A stretch of 7,493 nucleotides of DNA from Thiohalospira sp051745535 (GTDB taxonomy: Bacteria; Pseudomonadota; Gammaproteobacteria; Thiohalospirales; Thiohalospiraceae): assembly GCA_051745535.1 (NCBI GenBank), contig JBNJED010000076.1, positions 1-7,493 on the forward strand, written 5' to 3'. Numbering within the stretch: the first letter of the stretch is position 1; each line of letters begins with the position of its first letter. Made by a program: the position numbers and the translations under genes. Of the stretch, positions 1 to 4,944 are shown in pieces. Below the pieces are notes generated by a model that ran no database searches, was not told the DNA's origin, and was given only the letters and a program-made list of their open reading frames with translations.

Positions 1-9
1 CCGGGGGCA

Positions 10-119
10 GGGGAGGGCCGGGTGGCCTGTTCCGGGACACGGCGTGAATACATCCCTGTAGCCTCGACGGCGGCATCCATGCCGCCGACGGTCCCGGAAC
101 GGGCCACCCGACCCTCCCC
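10..119. repeat. 110-bp cloverleaf-like palindromic intergenic element
   Basis: Two 29-nt arms, 10-38 and 91-119, are inverted copies with one mismatch (18/111) and one T-G wobble pair (28/101). Between them sit two smaller hairpins. The first is TACA (49-52)/TGTA (57-60), extended by GGC (41-43)/GCC (61-63) with a GTGAA bulge. The second is a perfect 9-bp stem, 68-76 with 79-87, with a 2-nt loop. The whole is a stem with two inner arms, able to form a cruciform in DNA or a branched RNA fold. No T-run follows on either strand, so a classical intrinsic terminator is unlikely. The inner sequence resembles, from memory, dispersed intergenic repeats in GC-rich gammaproteobacteria, which would make it a REP/MITE-like element; this is inference. 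It begins about 20 nt past the ParA stop codon and might protect or end that transcript. No gene is seen in 1-139. Confidence 0.8.
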
Positions 120-139
120 GGCGCTTCAGTTGTGAGTTC

Positions 140-844
140 CTACCAGCGCGAAGTGGTCGTCCGCGGGATGGGCGGCGGCTCCTGGCTCTCCGCCTTGGCC
201 TCGGCGGCGGCCAGCCACTCCTGCAACGGCTCCCACTGGGCCAGCTCCGAGGGGTCGACGCCCCTCAGCTCATGGATGGAGAGGCCGTGCTCGGCGGCAT
301 CCGTGTAGCTGGGGCTGTCCCACAGGGTGGTGATGAAGGGGATCTCCAGCCGCTTCAGAAAGCGCTGCAGCGGATGGTAGACCGGGGTGTCCTTCTTGAC
401 GCGGTTGGCGATGACGCCCACCTCCACCGGCATGGCGCGGATCTTCCCGGTGAGGAAGAGATCCTTGATGAAGTCCGAGGTCACGTGGATGTCGATGGGT
501 GAGGGCAGCACCGGGATGATGACGGCGTCCACCCGGCGGAGCATGTTCTGCAGGTCGTAGCCGGTGAAGCCGGCGGGGACGTCGATCACGACCCGCTGCG
601 TCTCCGGCGGGATGCGTAGCCGCCAGGAACGGGTGGCGCCGGTGACGTGCCGGTTGGCGGAGATGGCGTGGATGGTAGCCGCGGTCTTCGGCCGCATGCC
701 GTGCCACGCCATGGCCGATTCCTGGGGATCGTAATCCATCAGGGCCGTGTGGTAACCCTGCTCGGCATAGTAACCGGCGATGTTGGTGGACAGGGTAGTC
801 TTGCCGCTACCGCCCTTGGCGTTGACCACCATGACCCGGAACAT
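140..844 (-). CDS. Orphan ParA/MinD-family P-loop ATPase
   Basis: This 234-residue protein is a deviant-Walker ATPase of the ParA/MinD/Soj class, which dimerise on ATP and position DNA or protein cargo in the cell. Visible motifs are the deviant Walker A KGGSGKTT at 10-17 (signature Lys10, P-loop Lys15), the A' motif DYDPQES at 37-43 and Walker B VVIDVPAG at 85-92. The region PSPIDIH near 115-120 is typical of small ParA-like proteins. The chosen ATG at 844 has an AGGGAG ribosome site (851-856) 6 nt away. An in-frame ATG at 880 would add 12 unconserved residues before the usual MxRVxVVxxxKGG start. There is no N-terminal DNA-binding domain and no parB or minC/minE neighbour, so it is probably not the chromosome partition ParA. 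Possible cargoes are a chemoreceptor array, a carboxysome (McdA-like) or a membrane complex; nothing here decides. The C-terminal ~20 residues are Pro/Ser/Thr-rich and likely disordered. Confidence 0.93.
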   Translation of the reverse strand: MFRVMVVNAKGGSGKTTLSTNIAGYYAEQGYHTALMDYDPQESAMAWHGMRPKTAATIHAISANRHVTGATRSWRLRIPPETQRVVIDVPAGFTGYDLQNMLRRVDAVIIPVLPSPIDIHVTSDFIKDLFLTGKIRAMPVEVGVIANRVKKDTPVYHPLQRFLKRLEIPFITTLWDSPSYTDAAEHGLSIHELRGVDPSELAQWEPLQEWLAAAEAKAESQEPPPIPRTTTSRW

Positions 845-890
845 AGACGTCTCCCTGTGCCGTGCGTTCGACGGCCCCATTTGGAGCCAA

Positions 891-896
891 GGTATC
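891..896 (-). promoter_or_regulatory. Possible -10 element for the ParA gene
   Basis: On the minus strand the hexamer is GATACC, preceded by TGG (an extended -10-like TGn). It would start transcription near 883-885, giving a leader of about 40 nt. It matches the -10 consensus at only three positions and no clear -35 is seen, as expected for an activator-dependent promoter. The Crp-like site centred near 919.5 would lie at about -35 to -37, close to but not exactly the usual class II position of -41.5. This is a weak call. Confidence 0.25.
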
Positions 897-908
897 CCAC
901 CGGTGCAG

Positions 909-930
909 TAATGTGAACGTTGTCACACTT
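909..930. promoter_or_regulatory. Crp/Vfr-type operator (TGTGA-N6-TCACA)
   Basis: TGTGA at 912-916 and TCACA at 923-927 are separated by exactly 6 nt, with AA before and TT after (after one base), matching the symmetric Crp half-site consensus in its core and flanks. The site lies 68 bp upstream of the ParA ATG, in an AT-richer patch of a GC-rich genome, and downstream of the TM2 gene on the same strand. The only start codon it can serve nearby is that of the ParA gene. It differs from the FNR consensus (TTGAT-N4-ATCAA). The match is seen directly; that Crp, Vfr or another family member binds it is inference. Confidence 0.6.
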
Positions 931-947
931 TTTGCGCTGTTTAAAAG

Positions 948-1526
948 TTAATCACTCTCATCTCTTGTTCGGCCATCCTTGGCTCGCTCCTGCGCCATCT
1001 CCCGCAACATCTTCTCCTGCTCATTGAAGGATGGCATCCGACTGCCGCTGTCGTCTCCCCCCGTTCGAGGGGGCATGTGGCCCCCGTGCTCCTGCTCCTT
1101 CTCGGCGCTGTAGGCGGCGATGGCCGCCTCGGGATCCTCGGCCTCCTGGGGGTAGCGGCCACGATAGCCGGCCGGGGGCGTCGCCCCGCCGCCCAGGAAG
1201 GCCTGCTTGCGCAGCGTCTTGTTCACCTCCGCGCGCAGGCCCTCGATCCGGAAGAGGTCGACGACGCCCCAGCCGAGGACCACGGTGGCCAGCGCGGCGG
1301 CGATGGGGGGCCAGCCGGCCCACCAGAGGACCAGGGCGCCCAGGGTGAGCAGGGGCAGGGCCGCGGCGCCGCGCCGGTCGCCCAGGTAGAGGCGGTGGAG
1401 CCCCAGCGGGAAGAGGGGCCACAGCGCCCAGGTGGTGGTGCGCTTGCGCAGGCGGCCGGCGAGCTTCTGGTTGACGCTCTGCAGGCCGCCGCCGGAGAGG
1501 TCGAGCTTCTGCCAGGGTCGGGACAT
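948..1526 (-). CDS. TM2-domain membrane protein with charged C-terminal tail
   Basis: This 192-residue protein has a basic N-terminal region (KLAGRLRKR, 21-29) followed by hydrophobic segments at about 32-45, 54-71 and 74-92. The spacing of aromatic, Gly-Leu-His-Arg and Tyr-Leu-Gly residues (GLHRLYLGD, 42-50), then a Gly-rich segment and a final Asp-Leu-Phe (90-92), fits the TM2 family of short membrane proteins, whose biochemical role is mostly unknown. Residues 95-192 are hydrophilic, highly charged and probably cytoplasmic, with a Pro/Gly-rich linker near 112-125 and predicted helix near 168-184. The ATG at 1526 has an AGGAG site (1532-1536) 5 nt away. The ParA-family gene follows 103 bp downstream on the same strand, so co-transcription is possible. 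The LysR gene is divergent. A specific function cannot be assigned. Confidence 0.85.
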   Translation of the reverse strand: MSRPWQKLDLSGGGLQSVNQKLAGRLRKRTTTWALWPLFPLGLHRLYLGDRRGAAALPLLTLGALVLWWAGWPPIAAALATVVLGWGVVDLFRIEGLRAEVNKTLRKQAFLGGGATPPAGYRGRYPQEAEDPEAAIAAYSAEKEQEHGGHMPPRTGGDDSGSRMPSFNEQEKMLREMAQERAKDGRTRDESD

Positions 1527-1646
1527 GTTGGCTCCTGTGGCCGTGTATCGAAGGGGGCTCGAGCGGAGGAATGGTACGCGAGCGTCCCCGCACCGGGTGG
1601 CGTTCCCCGAGCGAAGCCCTCGGACTCCCGGGGTGGTCCGTACCCC

Positions 1647-1652
1647 ATCCTA
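1647..1652 (-). promoter_or_regulatory. Possible -10 element (TAGGAT) for the TM2-protein gene
   Basis: On the minus strand TAGGAT matches TATAAT at four of six positions and would start transcription near 1640, giving a leader of about 115 nt. No convincing -35 is visible at the 17-nt spacing. The palindrome at 1657-1671 would lie between the -35 and -10 positions, so a bound regulator could block this promoter. The call rests on sequence match only. Confidence 0.25.
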
Positions 1653-1656
1653 AAGT

Positions 1657-1671
1657 TTAGTATTGTACTAA
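1657..1671. promoter_or_regulatory. AT-rich palindrome of LysR-box type (T-N11-A)
   Basis: TTAGTA-TTG-TACTAA is a perfect 6-bp dyad with a 3-nt centre. T1658 and A1670 are separated by 11 nt, the classical LysR-type T-N11-A arrangement with dyad symmetry. It lies in the divergent region between the LysR gene (start 1760) and the TM2-protein gene (start 1526), in an AT-rich island. LysR regulators commonly bind next to their own gene and control the divergent one, so this is the best candidate operator for the regulator encoded here. The rest of the 233-bp gap (1527-1759) holds only short imperfect dyads and no gene that I can support. Confidence 0.5.
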
Positions 1672-1695
1672 GGAACCAGTGGCCGGCGGGAAAAA

Positions 1696-1704
1696 TGCTA
1701 GGAT
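1696..1704 (+). promoter_or_regulatory. Extended -10 promoter (TGC-TAGGAT) for the LysR operon
   Basis: TG at 1696-1697, one base, then TAGGAT (1699-1704) is an extended -10 element just after an A-run at 1691-1695. Transcription would start near 1711, giving a leader of about 50 nt before the LysR ATG. There is no good -35 at 17 nt, which the TG extension can partly replace. The palindrome centred at 1664 would lie at about -47, a usual place for LysR control. Confidence 0.4.
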
Positions 1705-1759
1705 CCCCGGCCGGCGGCGTGCGCGCCCCGAACCTCCAGGCGACGCGGGAGCCCGACCC

Positions 1760-2686
1760 ATGGCCGATCGACGACTCCAGGTCTTCCACACCGTGGCGCG
1801 GCTGCTCTCCTTCACCAAGGCGGCCGAGGCGCTGCACATGACGCAGCCGGCGGTGACCTTTCAGGTGCGCCAGCTCGAGGAGCACTTCAATACCCGGCTC
1901 TTCGACCGCACCCACAACCGGATCAGCCTTACCGAGGCGGGCCAGCGCGTCTTCGACTACGCCGAGCGGATCTTTGAGCTCTACGGCAACATGGAGAACG
2001 CCGTCCGCGATCTCACCGGCGCGGTGAACGGTGTCCTCCTGTTGGGTGCGAGCACCACTATCGCCGAGTACATGCTCCCCGGGTTGCTGGGCGACTTCAA
2101 GAAGCGCTACCCCGACGTGGGGATCCGGCTCAAGGAGGCCAACACCGACGCCATTGTCTCCATGGTCGAGAACAACATGGTCGACCTGGGACTGGTGGAG
2201 GCGCCGGTCGCCAACAAGAACCTGGCCGTGGAGCACTGCCGCATGGACCCGCTGGTCCTCATCTGCGCCCCCGACCACGAGCTGGCGCGGCGGACCGTTT
2301 TCCCCCTCTCGGAACTCCATCAGCATCCCTACATCTGTAGGGAGGAAGGCTCCGGGACGCGCGAGGTGCTGCTGGAGGCACTCAAGGCCGAGGGTATCGA
2401 CTACCGCCACCTGCAGGTGATCATGGAACTCGGGTCGCCGGAGTCCATCAAGGGGGCGGTGGAGGCCGGGATGGGGGTCGCCATCCTCTCGCGGTCGACG
2501 GTGCACAAGGAGCTGCGCCTGGGGACCCTGGTGGCCCTGGAGCTGGAGCCGCAGGTCAGCCGGCCCTTCTCCTTCGTCCACCAGCGCCAGAAATTCCGCC
2601 TGCGCGCCATGGAGGAACTCATGGAATTCGCGCGGGACTACTGCCGGTCGCACGCCGACCCGGCGACAATGGAGGAGCCGAAATGA
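1760..2686 (+). CDS. LysR-family transcriptional regulator (CysL/YeiE-like)
   Basis: This 308-residue protein has the usual LysR length and layout. A winged helix-turn-helix covers about 4-62, with the family signature from SFTKAAEALHMTQPAVTFQV (17-36) through LFDRTHNRISLTEAG (47-61). A linker helix runs to about 90, followed by a two-lobed effector-binding domain (about 92-295). The stretches GASTTIAEYMLPGLL (96-110), ICREEGSGTRE (192-202) and ELGSPESIKGAVEAGMGVAI (223-242) recall the CysL/YeiE group, whose known members respond to sulfur-related signals; the ligand here is unknown. The ATG at 1760, with GGGAG 8 nt before it, gives a standard LysR N-terminus. The in-frame ATG at 1679 would add 27 Arg/Pro-rich residues and start upstream of the likely promoter. 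The 3' end overlaps the next gene by 4 nt (ATGA), so it heads a four-gene operon and probably controls itself through the palindrome at 1657-1671. Confidence 0.95.
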   Translation: MADRRLQVFHTVARLLSFTKAAEALHMTQPAVTFQVRQLEEHFNTRLFDRTHNRISLTEAGQRVFDYAERIFELYGNMENAVRDLTGAVNGVLLLGASTTIAEYMLPGLLGDFKKRYPDVGIRLKEANTDAIVSMVENNMVDLGLVEAPVANKNLAVEHCRMDPLVLICAPDHELARRTVFPLSELHQHPYICREEGSGTREVLLEALKAEGIDYRHLQVIMELGSPESIKGAVEAGMGVAILSRSTVHKELRLGTLVALELEPQVSRPFSFVHQRQKFRLRAMEELMEFARDYCRSHADPATMEEPK

Positions 2687-3420
2687 AACAGATGGCCGTC
2701 ATCCAGCATACCTACACCGAATTCCTGGGCCAGCTCGAGGCGCAGCTGGAGAAGCGCGAGATCGGCTTCTCCTACTACCGCATGGCGGTGGGCGATGCCA
2801 TGCCCTCCAGCGCCATGCACTTCGACGGCCTGTTCGTCCTCGGCGGCAGCCATCCCAACGCCGACCGCGAGGCCTGCCCCTGGCTGGACGACGAGATGCG
2901 CCTCATCGGTGTCTACGAGAAGGCCAAGCGACCGGCGGTGGGGATCGGCTTCGGCGCCCTGTCGGTGGCCGCCGTCCACGGCGCCGAGCTCTCCACCGAG
3001 CCCTTCCACAACGCCTACTGGACCACCGCCCACGCCACCGAGGCCGGCGCCGAGGACCAGCTGGCCCAGGCGGTGGATGGCCGGCAGGTGCTGGTCCTCT
3101 ATAATGGCTCGGCGACCCTGCCTGAGGGGCTCGACCCCATCGTGGTGGACGAGCAGGGCAACTGGCTGGCCATCCGGCCCACGGAGACCACCTACGGTAT
3201 GCTCTTCCGCCCGGAGATGAAGCCCGGCATGCTGGAGGATCTGGTCATGGAGGACGACCGCGAGACGCCGGAGAACCTGGGCGAGCTCATGAGCGAGGCG
3301 CGCAACCGCTGGCCGGACATGCAGGACGTCACCGACCGCGTGGCGGTGGCGCTGGTGAGCGAATTGCAGCTCATGCAGGAGCGCCGCAAGACGCCGGTCT
3401 TTTCGCTGAAGGTGGAGTAG
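2683..3420 (+). CDS. Class I glutamine amidotransferase-like protein lacking catalytic Cys and His
   Basis: The 245-residue product has the class I GATase-like fold pattern. FDGLFVLGGS (47-56) corresponds to the oxyanion-strand region, PWLDDE (66-71) is typical of GuaA-like amidotransferase domains, and PAVGIGFGALSVAAVHGAE (84-102) is the nucleophile elbow. In active enzymes the elbow reads G-I/V-C-F/L-G, but here residue 89 is Gly (codon GGC, 2947-2949). The C-terminal catalytic His-Pro-Glu is Phe-Arg-Pro-Glu (175-178), so His is Arg176 while Glu178 remains. Two of three triad residues are lost, each by a change that one base can explain, in an otherwise intact frame. Glutamine hydrolysis by the usual mechanism is therefore not expected; a binding, regulatory or scaffold role is likelier. 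Residues 185-245 form a charged helical extension. The start is supported by GGAGGA at 2671-2676, 6 nt from the ATG, and by the 4-nt overlap with the LysR gene. Confidence 0.85.
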   Translation: MKQMAVIQHTYTEFLGQLEAQLEKREIGFSYYRMAVGDAMPSSAMHFDGLFVLGGSHPNADREACPWLDDEMRLIGVYEKAKRPAVGIGFGALSVAAVHGAELSTEPFHNAYWTTAHATEAGAEDQLAQAVDGRQVLVLYNGSATLPEGLDPIVVDEQGNWLAIRPTETTYGMLFRPEMKPGMLEDLVMEDDRETPENLGELMSEARNRWPDMQDVTDRVAVALVSELQLMQERRKTPVFSLKVE

Positions 3421-3428
3421 AGTAACGC

Positions 3429-3788
3429 ATGAAGGACTGGGAGAAACGGCTGCTCGCGGCCGCCCGAGAACTGGCCGAGGGTGAGCGCGAGACCCTCATC
3501 GGCTTCGCCGAGTACCTGGGCCAGCGCGGCGAGAAGGAGGAGCGCCCGACGCCGGAGCCGGTGGACATCCCCCGGCCGGAGAAGGAGAGCGTGGTCAAGG
3601 CCATCCGGCGGCTCTCCGCGACCTATCCCATGCTGGACAAGGCGAAGATGCTCGACGAGACCTCGTCGCTCATGGCCGAGCATACCCTCCAGGGCCGCGA
3701 GGCCGATTCGGTCATCGATGAGCTGGAGACGGTCTTCTACCGTCACTACGAGCGCCACTTCGGCACTGCGGGCGAGGACGGCGAATGA
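3429..3788 (+). CDS. Small conserved-looking helical protein of unknown function
   Basis: I do not recognise a named family in this 119-residue soluble protein. It has an amphipathic N-terminal helix (about 3-33, with ERETLIGFAEYLGQR at 19-33), a Glu/Pro-rich linker (about 35-50), then a mainly helical domain (about 51-113) containing RRLSATYPMLDKAKMLDETS (60-79) and DELETVFYRHYERHF (97-111). No membrane segment, Cys pair or metal motif is seen. It begins 8 bp after the amidotransferase-like gene, with GGAG at 3414-3417 overlapping that gene's stop region, and ends in a 4-nt ATGA overlap with the transporter gene. The tight packing and ordinary codon use support a real gene and translational coupling. 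A partner role for the pseudo-amidotransferase or the PerM-like membrane protein is possible but is only inference. Confidence 0.85.
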   Translation: MKDWEKRLLAAARELAEGERETLIGFAEYLGQRGEKEERPTPEPVDIPRPEKESVVKAIRRLSATYPMLDKAKMLDETSSLMAEHTLQGREADSVIDELETVFYRHYERHFGTAGEDGE

Positions 3789-4864
3789 GCAACCTGGTCA
3801 CCGCCTGGTTCCGGCGGCGTTTCTCCGAGCCGCAGACGGTGACCCTGGCCGTGGCCCTGCTGGTGGGCTTCGGCATCGTCTTCTTCTTCGGCGGCATGCT
3901 GGCGCCGGTCATCGCCAGCGTGGTGCTGGCGTACCTCCTGGAGGGGATGGTGGGCTGGTTCGAGCGCCGGGGGGCCCCGCGGCTGCTGGTCATCCTGCTG
4001 GTCCTGGCGACCTTTACCGCCTTCCTCGCCTTCCTGCTGCTGGGGCTGGTGCCGCTGGTCTGGGTCCAGATCACCGATCTGCTGCGCCAGCTGCCGCGCT
4101 ACATCGCGGAGGGGCAGCAGGCGCTGCTCGCCCTGCCGGCGGATTACGCCTTCCTCTCCGAGAGCCAGATCCGGGAGCTCATCGATGCCGCCCGGGCCGA
4201 GATCACCGGCATGGGCCAGCGGGTCCTGTCGCTGTCGCTCTCCTCGGTGCTGGGGGTCATCACCCTGGTGGTCTACCTGATCCTGGTGCCGGTCCTCATC
4301 TTCTTCTTCCTCAAGGACAAGCGGAGGCTGGTGAACTGGTTCGTCGGGCTGCTGCCCGAGGACCACGGCCTCCTGGCCCGGATCTGGGGGGAGATGGACC
4401 AGCAGATCGGCAACTACATCCGCGGCAAGTTCTGGGAGATCCTCATCGTGGCCGCGGTCTCCTGGGCCGTCTTTACCCTCCTGGGGCTGGAGTACGCCCT
4501 GCTCATGGGGGTCCTGGTGGGGGTCTCGGTGCTCATCCCCTACATCGGCGCGGCGGTGGTCACCATCCCGGTGGCGGTGGCCGGCTATATCCAGTGGGGC
4601 TGGGGGGCGGACCTGGCCTGGCTGGTGGTCGCCTACCTCATCATCCAGGCGCTGGACGGCAACGTCCTGGTGCCCTGGCTCTTCTCCGAGGTGGTGGACC
4701 TCCACCCCGTGGCCATCATCGTGGCAGTGCTCGTCTTCGGCGGCCTGTGGGGCTTCTGGGGTATCTTCTTCGCCATCCCGCTGGCGACCCTGGTCAACGC
4801 CATCCTCCGCGCCTGGCCGCACACCGGGTCGGGTGATAACGGTGAGGTTGCCGAAACCGATTGA
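3785..4864 (+). CDS. perM: PerM/AI-2E transporter-family membrane protein
   Basis: This 359-residue polytopic inner-membrane protein matches the PerM/YhhT (UPF0118, AI-2E transporter) family in length and layout. Hydrophobic segments lie at about 18-52 (two), 67-96, 156-176, 217-235, 236-270, 275-292 and 307-340, giving roughly eight helices. A hydrophilic region at about 97-150 separates the first set from the second. Family hallmarks are LEYALLMGVLVGVSVLIPYI (235-254), LDGNVLVPWLFSEVVDLHPV (290-309) and GGLWGFWGIFFAIPLATLVN (319-338). Members have been linked to export of autoinducer-2 or to Na+/H+ antiport, so the substrate cannot be inferred from sequence alone. The gene starts inside the preceding one (ATGA overlap, GAGGA upstream) and is last in the operon. 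No clear terminator follows it. Confidence 0.93.
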   Translation: MSNLVTAWFRRRFSEPQTVTLAVALLVGFGIVFFFGGMLAPVIASVVLAYLLEGMVGWFERRGAPRLLVILLVLATFTAFLAFLLLGLVPLVWVQITDLLRQLPRYIAEGQQALLALPADYAFLSESQIRELIDAARAEITGMGQRVLSLSLSSVLGVITLVVYLILVPVLIFFFLKDKRRLVNWFVGLLPEDHGLLARIWGEMDQQIGNYIRGKFWEILIVAAVSWAVFTLLGLEYALLMGVLVGVSVLIPYIGAAVVTIPVAVAGYIQWGWGADLAWLVVAYLIIQALDGNVLVPWLFSEVVDLHPVAIIVAVLVFGGLWGFWGIFFAIPLATLVNAILRAWPHTGSGDNGEVAETD

Positions 4865-4932
4865 GGGGAGTGCCGGAAAGCGAGGCCGCCCCTGACCGAA
4901 GCCCCGGCTACCCGGAATGGCTGCTCGCCCGC

Positions 4933-4938
4933 TAGAAT
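4933..4938 (+). promoter_or_regulatory. -10 box (TAGAAT) placed for a leaderless dusA transcript
   Basis: TAGAAT matches TATAAT at five of six positions and ends 6 nt before the dusA ATG, so transcription would begin at or next to the A of the start codon. There is no Shine-Dalgarno-like sequence before this ATG, which agrees with leaderless translation. No clear -35 is found at 16-18 nt upstream. The gap 4865-4944 otherwise shows no strong hairpin. Confidence 0.45.
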
Positions 4939-4944
4939 GACCCC

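Noticed and set aside
140..844. McdA (carboxysome-positioning) assignment for the ParA
   Set aside because: No carboxysome, McdB or RuBisCO gene lies in the window, and the sequence motifs are shared by many small ParA-like ATPases.
845..880. 12-residue N-terminal extension of the ParA protein from an ATG at 880
   Set aside because: The ATG at 844 has a strong ribosome site at the right distance and gives the canonical ParA N-terminus.
912..936. Hairpin TGTGA/TCACA followed by T-run as an intrinsic terminator
   Set aside because: The stem is only 5 bp with a 6-nt loop, and the T-run follows on the plus strand, where no upstream gene needs ending. An operator explains it better.
1679..1759. 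Upstream ATG that would lengthen the LysR protein by 27 residues
   Set aside because: The extra residues are Arg/Pro-rich and unlike any LysR N-terminus, and the extension would begin before the likely transcription start near 1711.
1223..2653. 476-codon open frame on the minus strand across the LysR gene and the divergent region
   Set aside because: It is antisense to a clear LysR gene, contains no recognisable domain, and is explained by GC-rich codon bias that removes stop codons in the opposite frame.
3746..4822. 358-codon minus-strand frame antisense to perM
   Set aside because: It is Gln/His/Asp-rich, the usual antisense product of GC-rich membrane protein genes.
3481..4836. 451-codon plus-strand frame overlapping the 119-aa gene and perM
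   Set aside because: It is rich in Arg, Gly and Pro and has no motif; the other frame encodes the conserved PerM segments.
4872..4908. GCCGG/CCGGC dyad as a terminator after perM
   Set aside because: The arms are 5 bp with a loop of nearly 30 nt and no T-run, which chance explains in GC-rich DNA.
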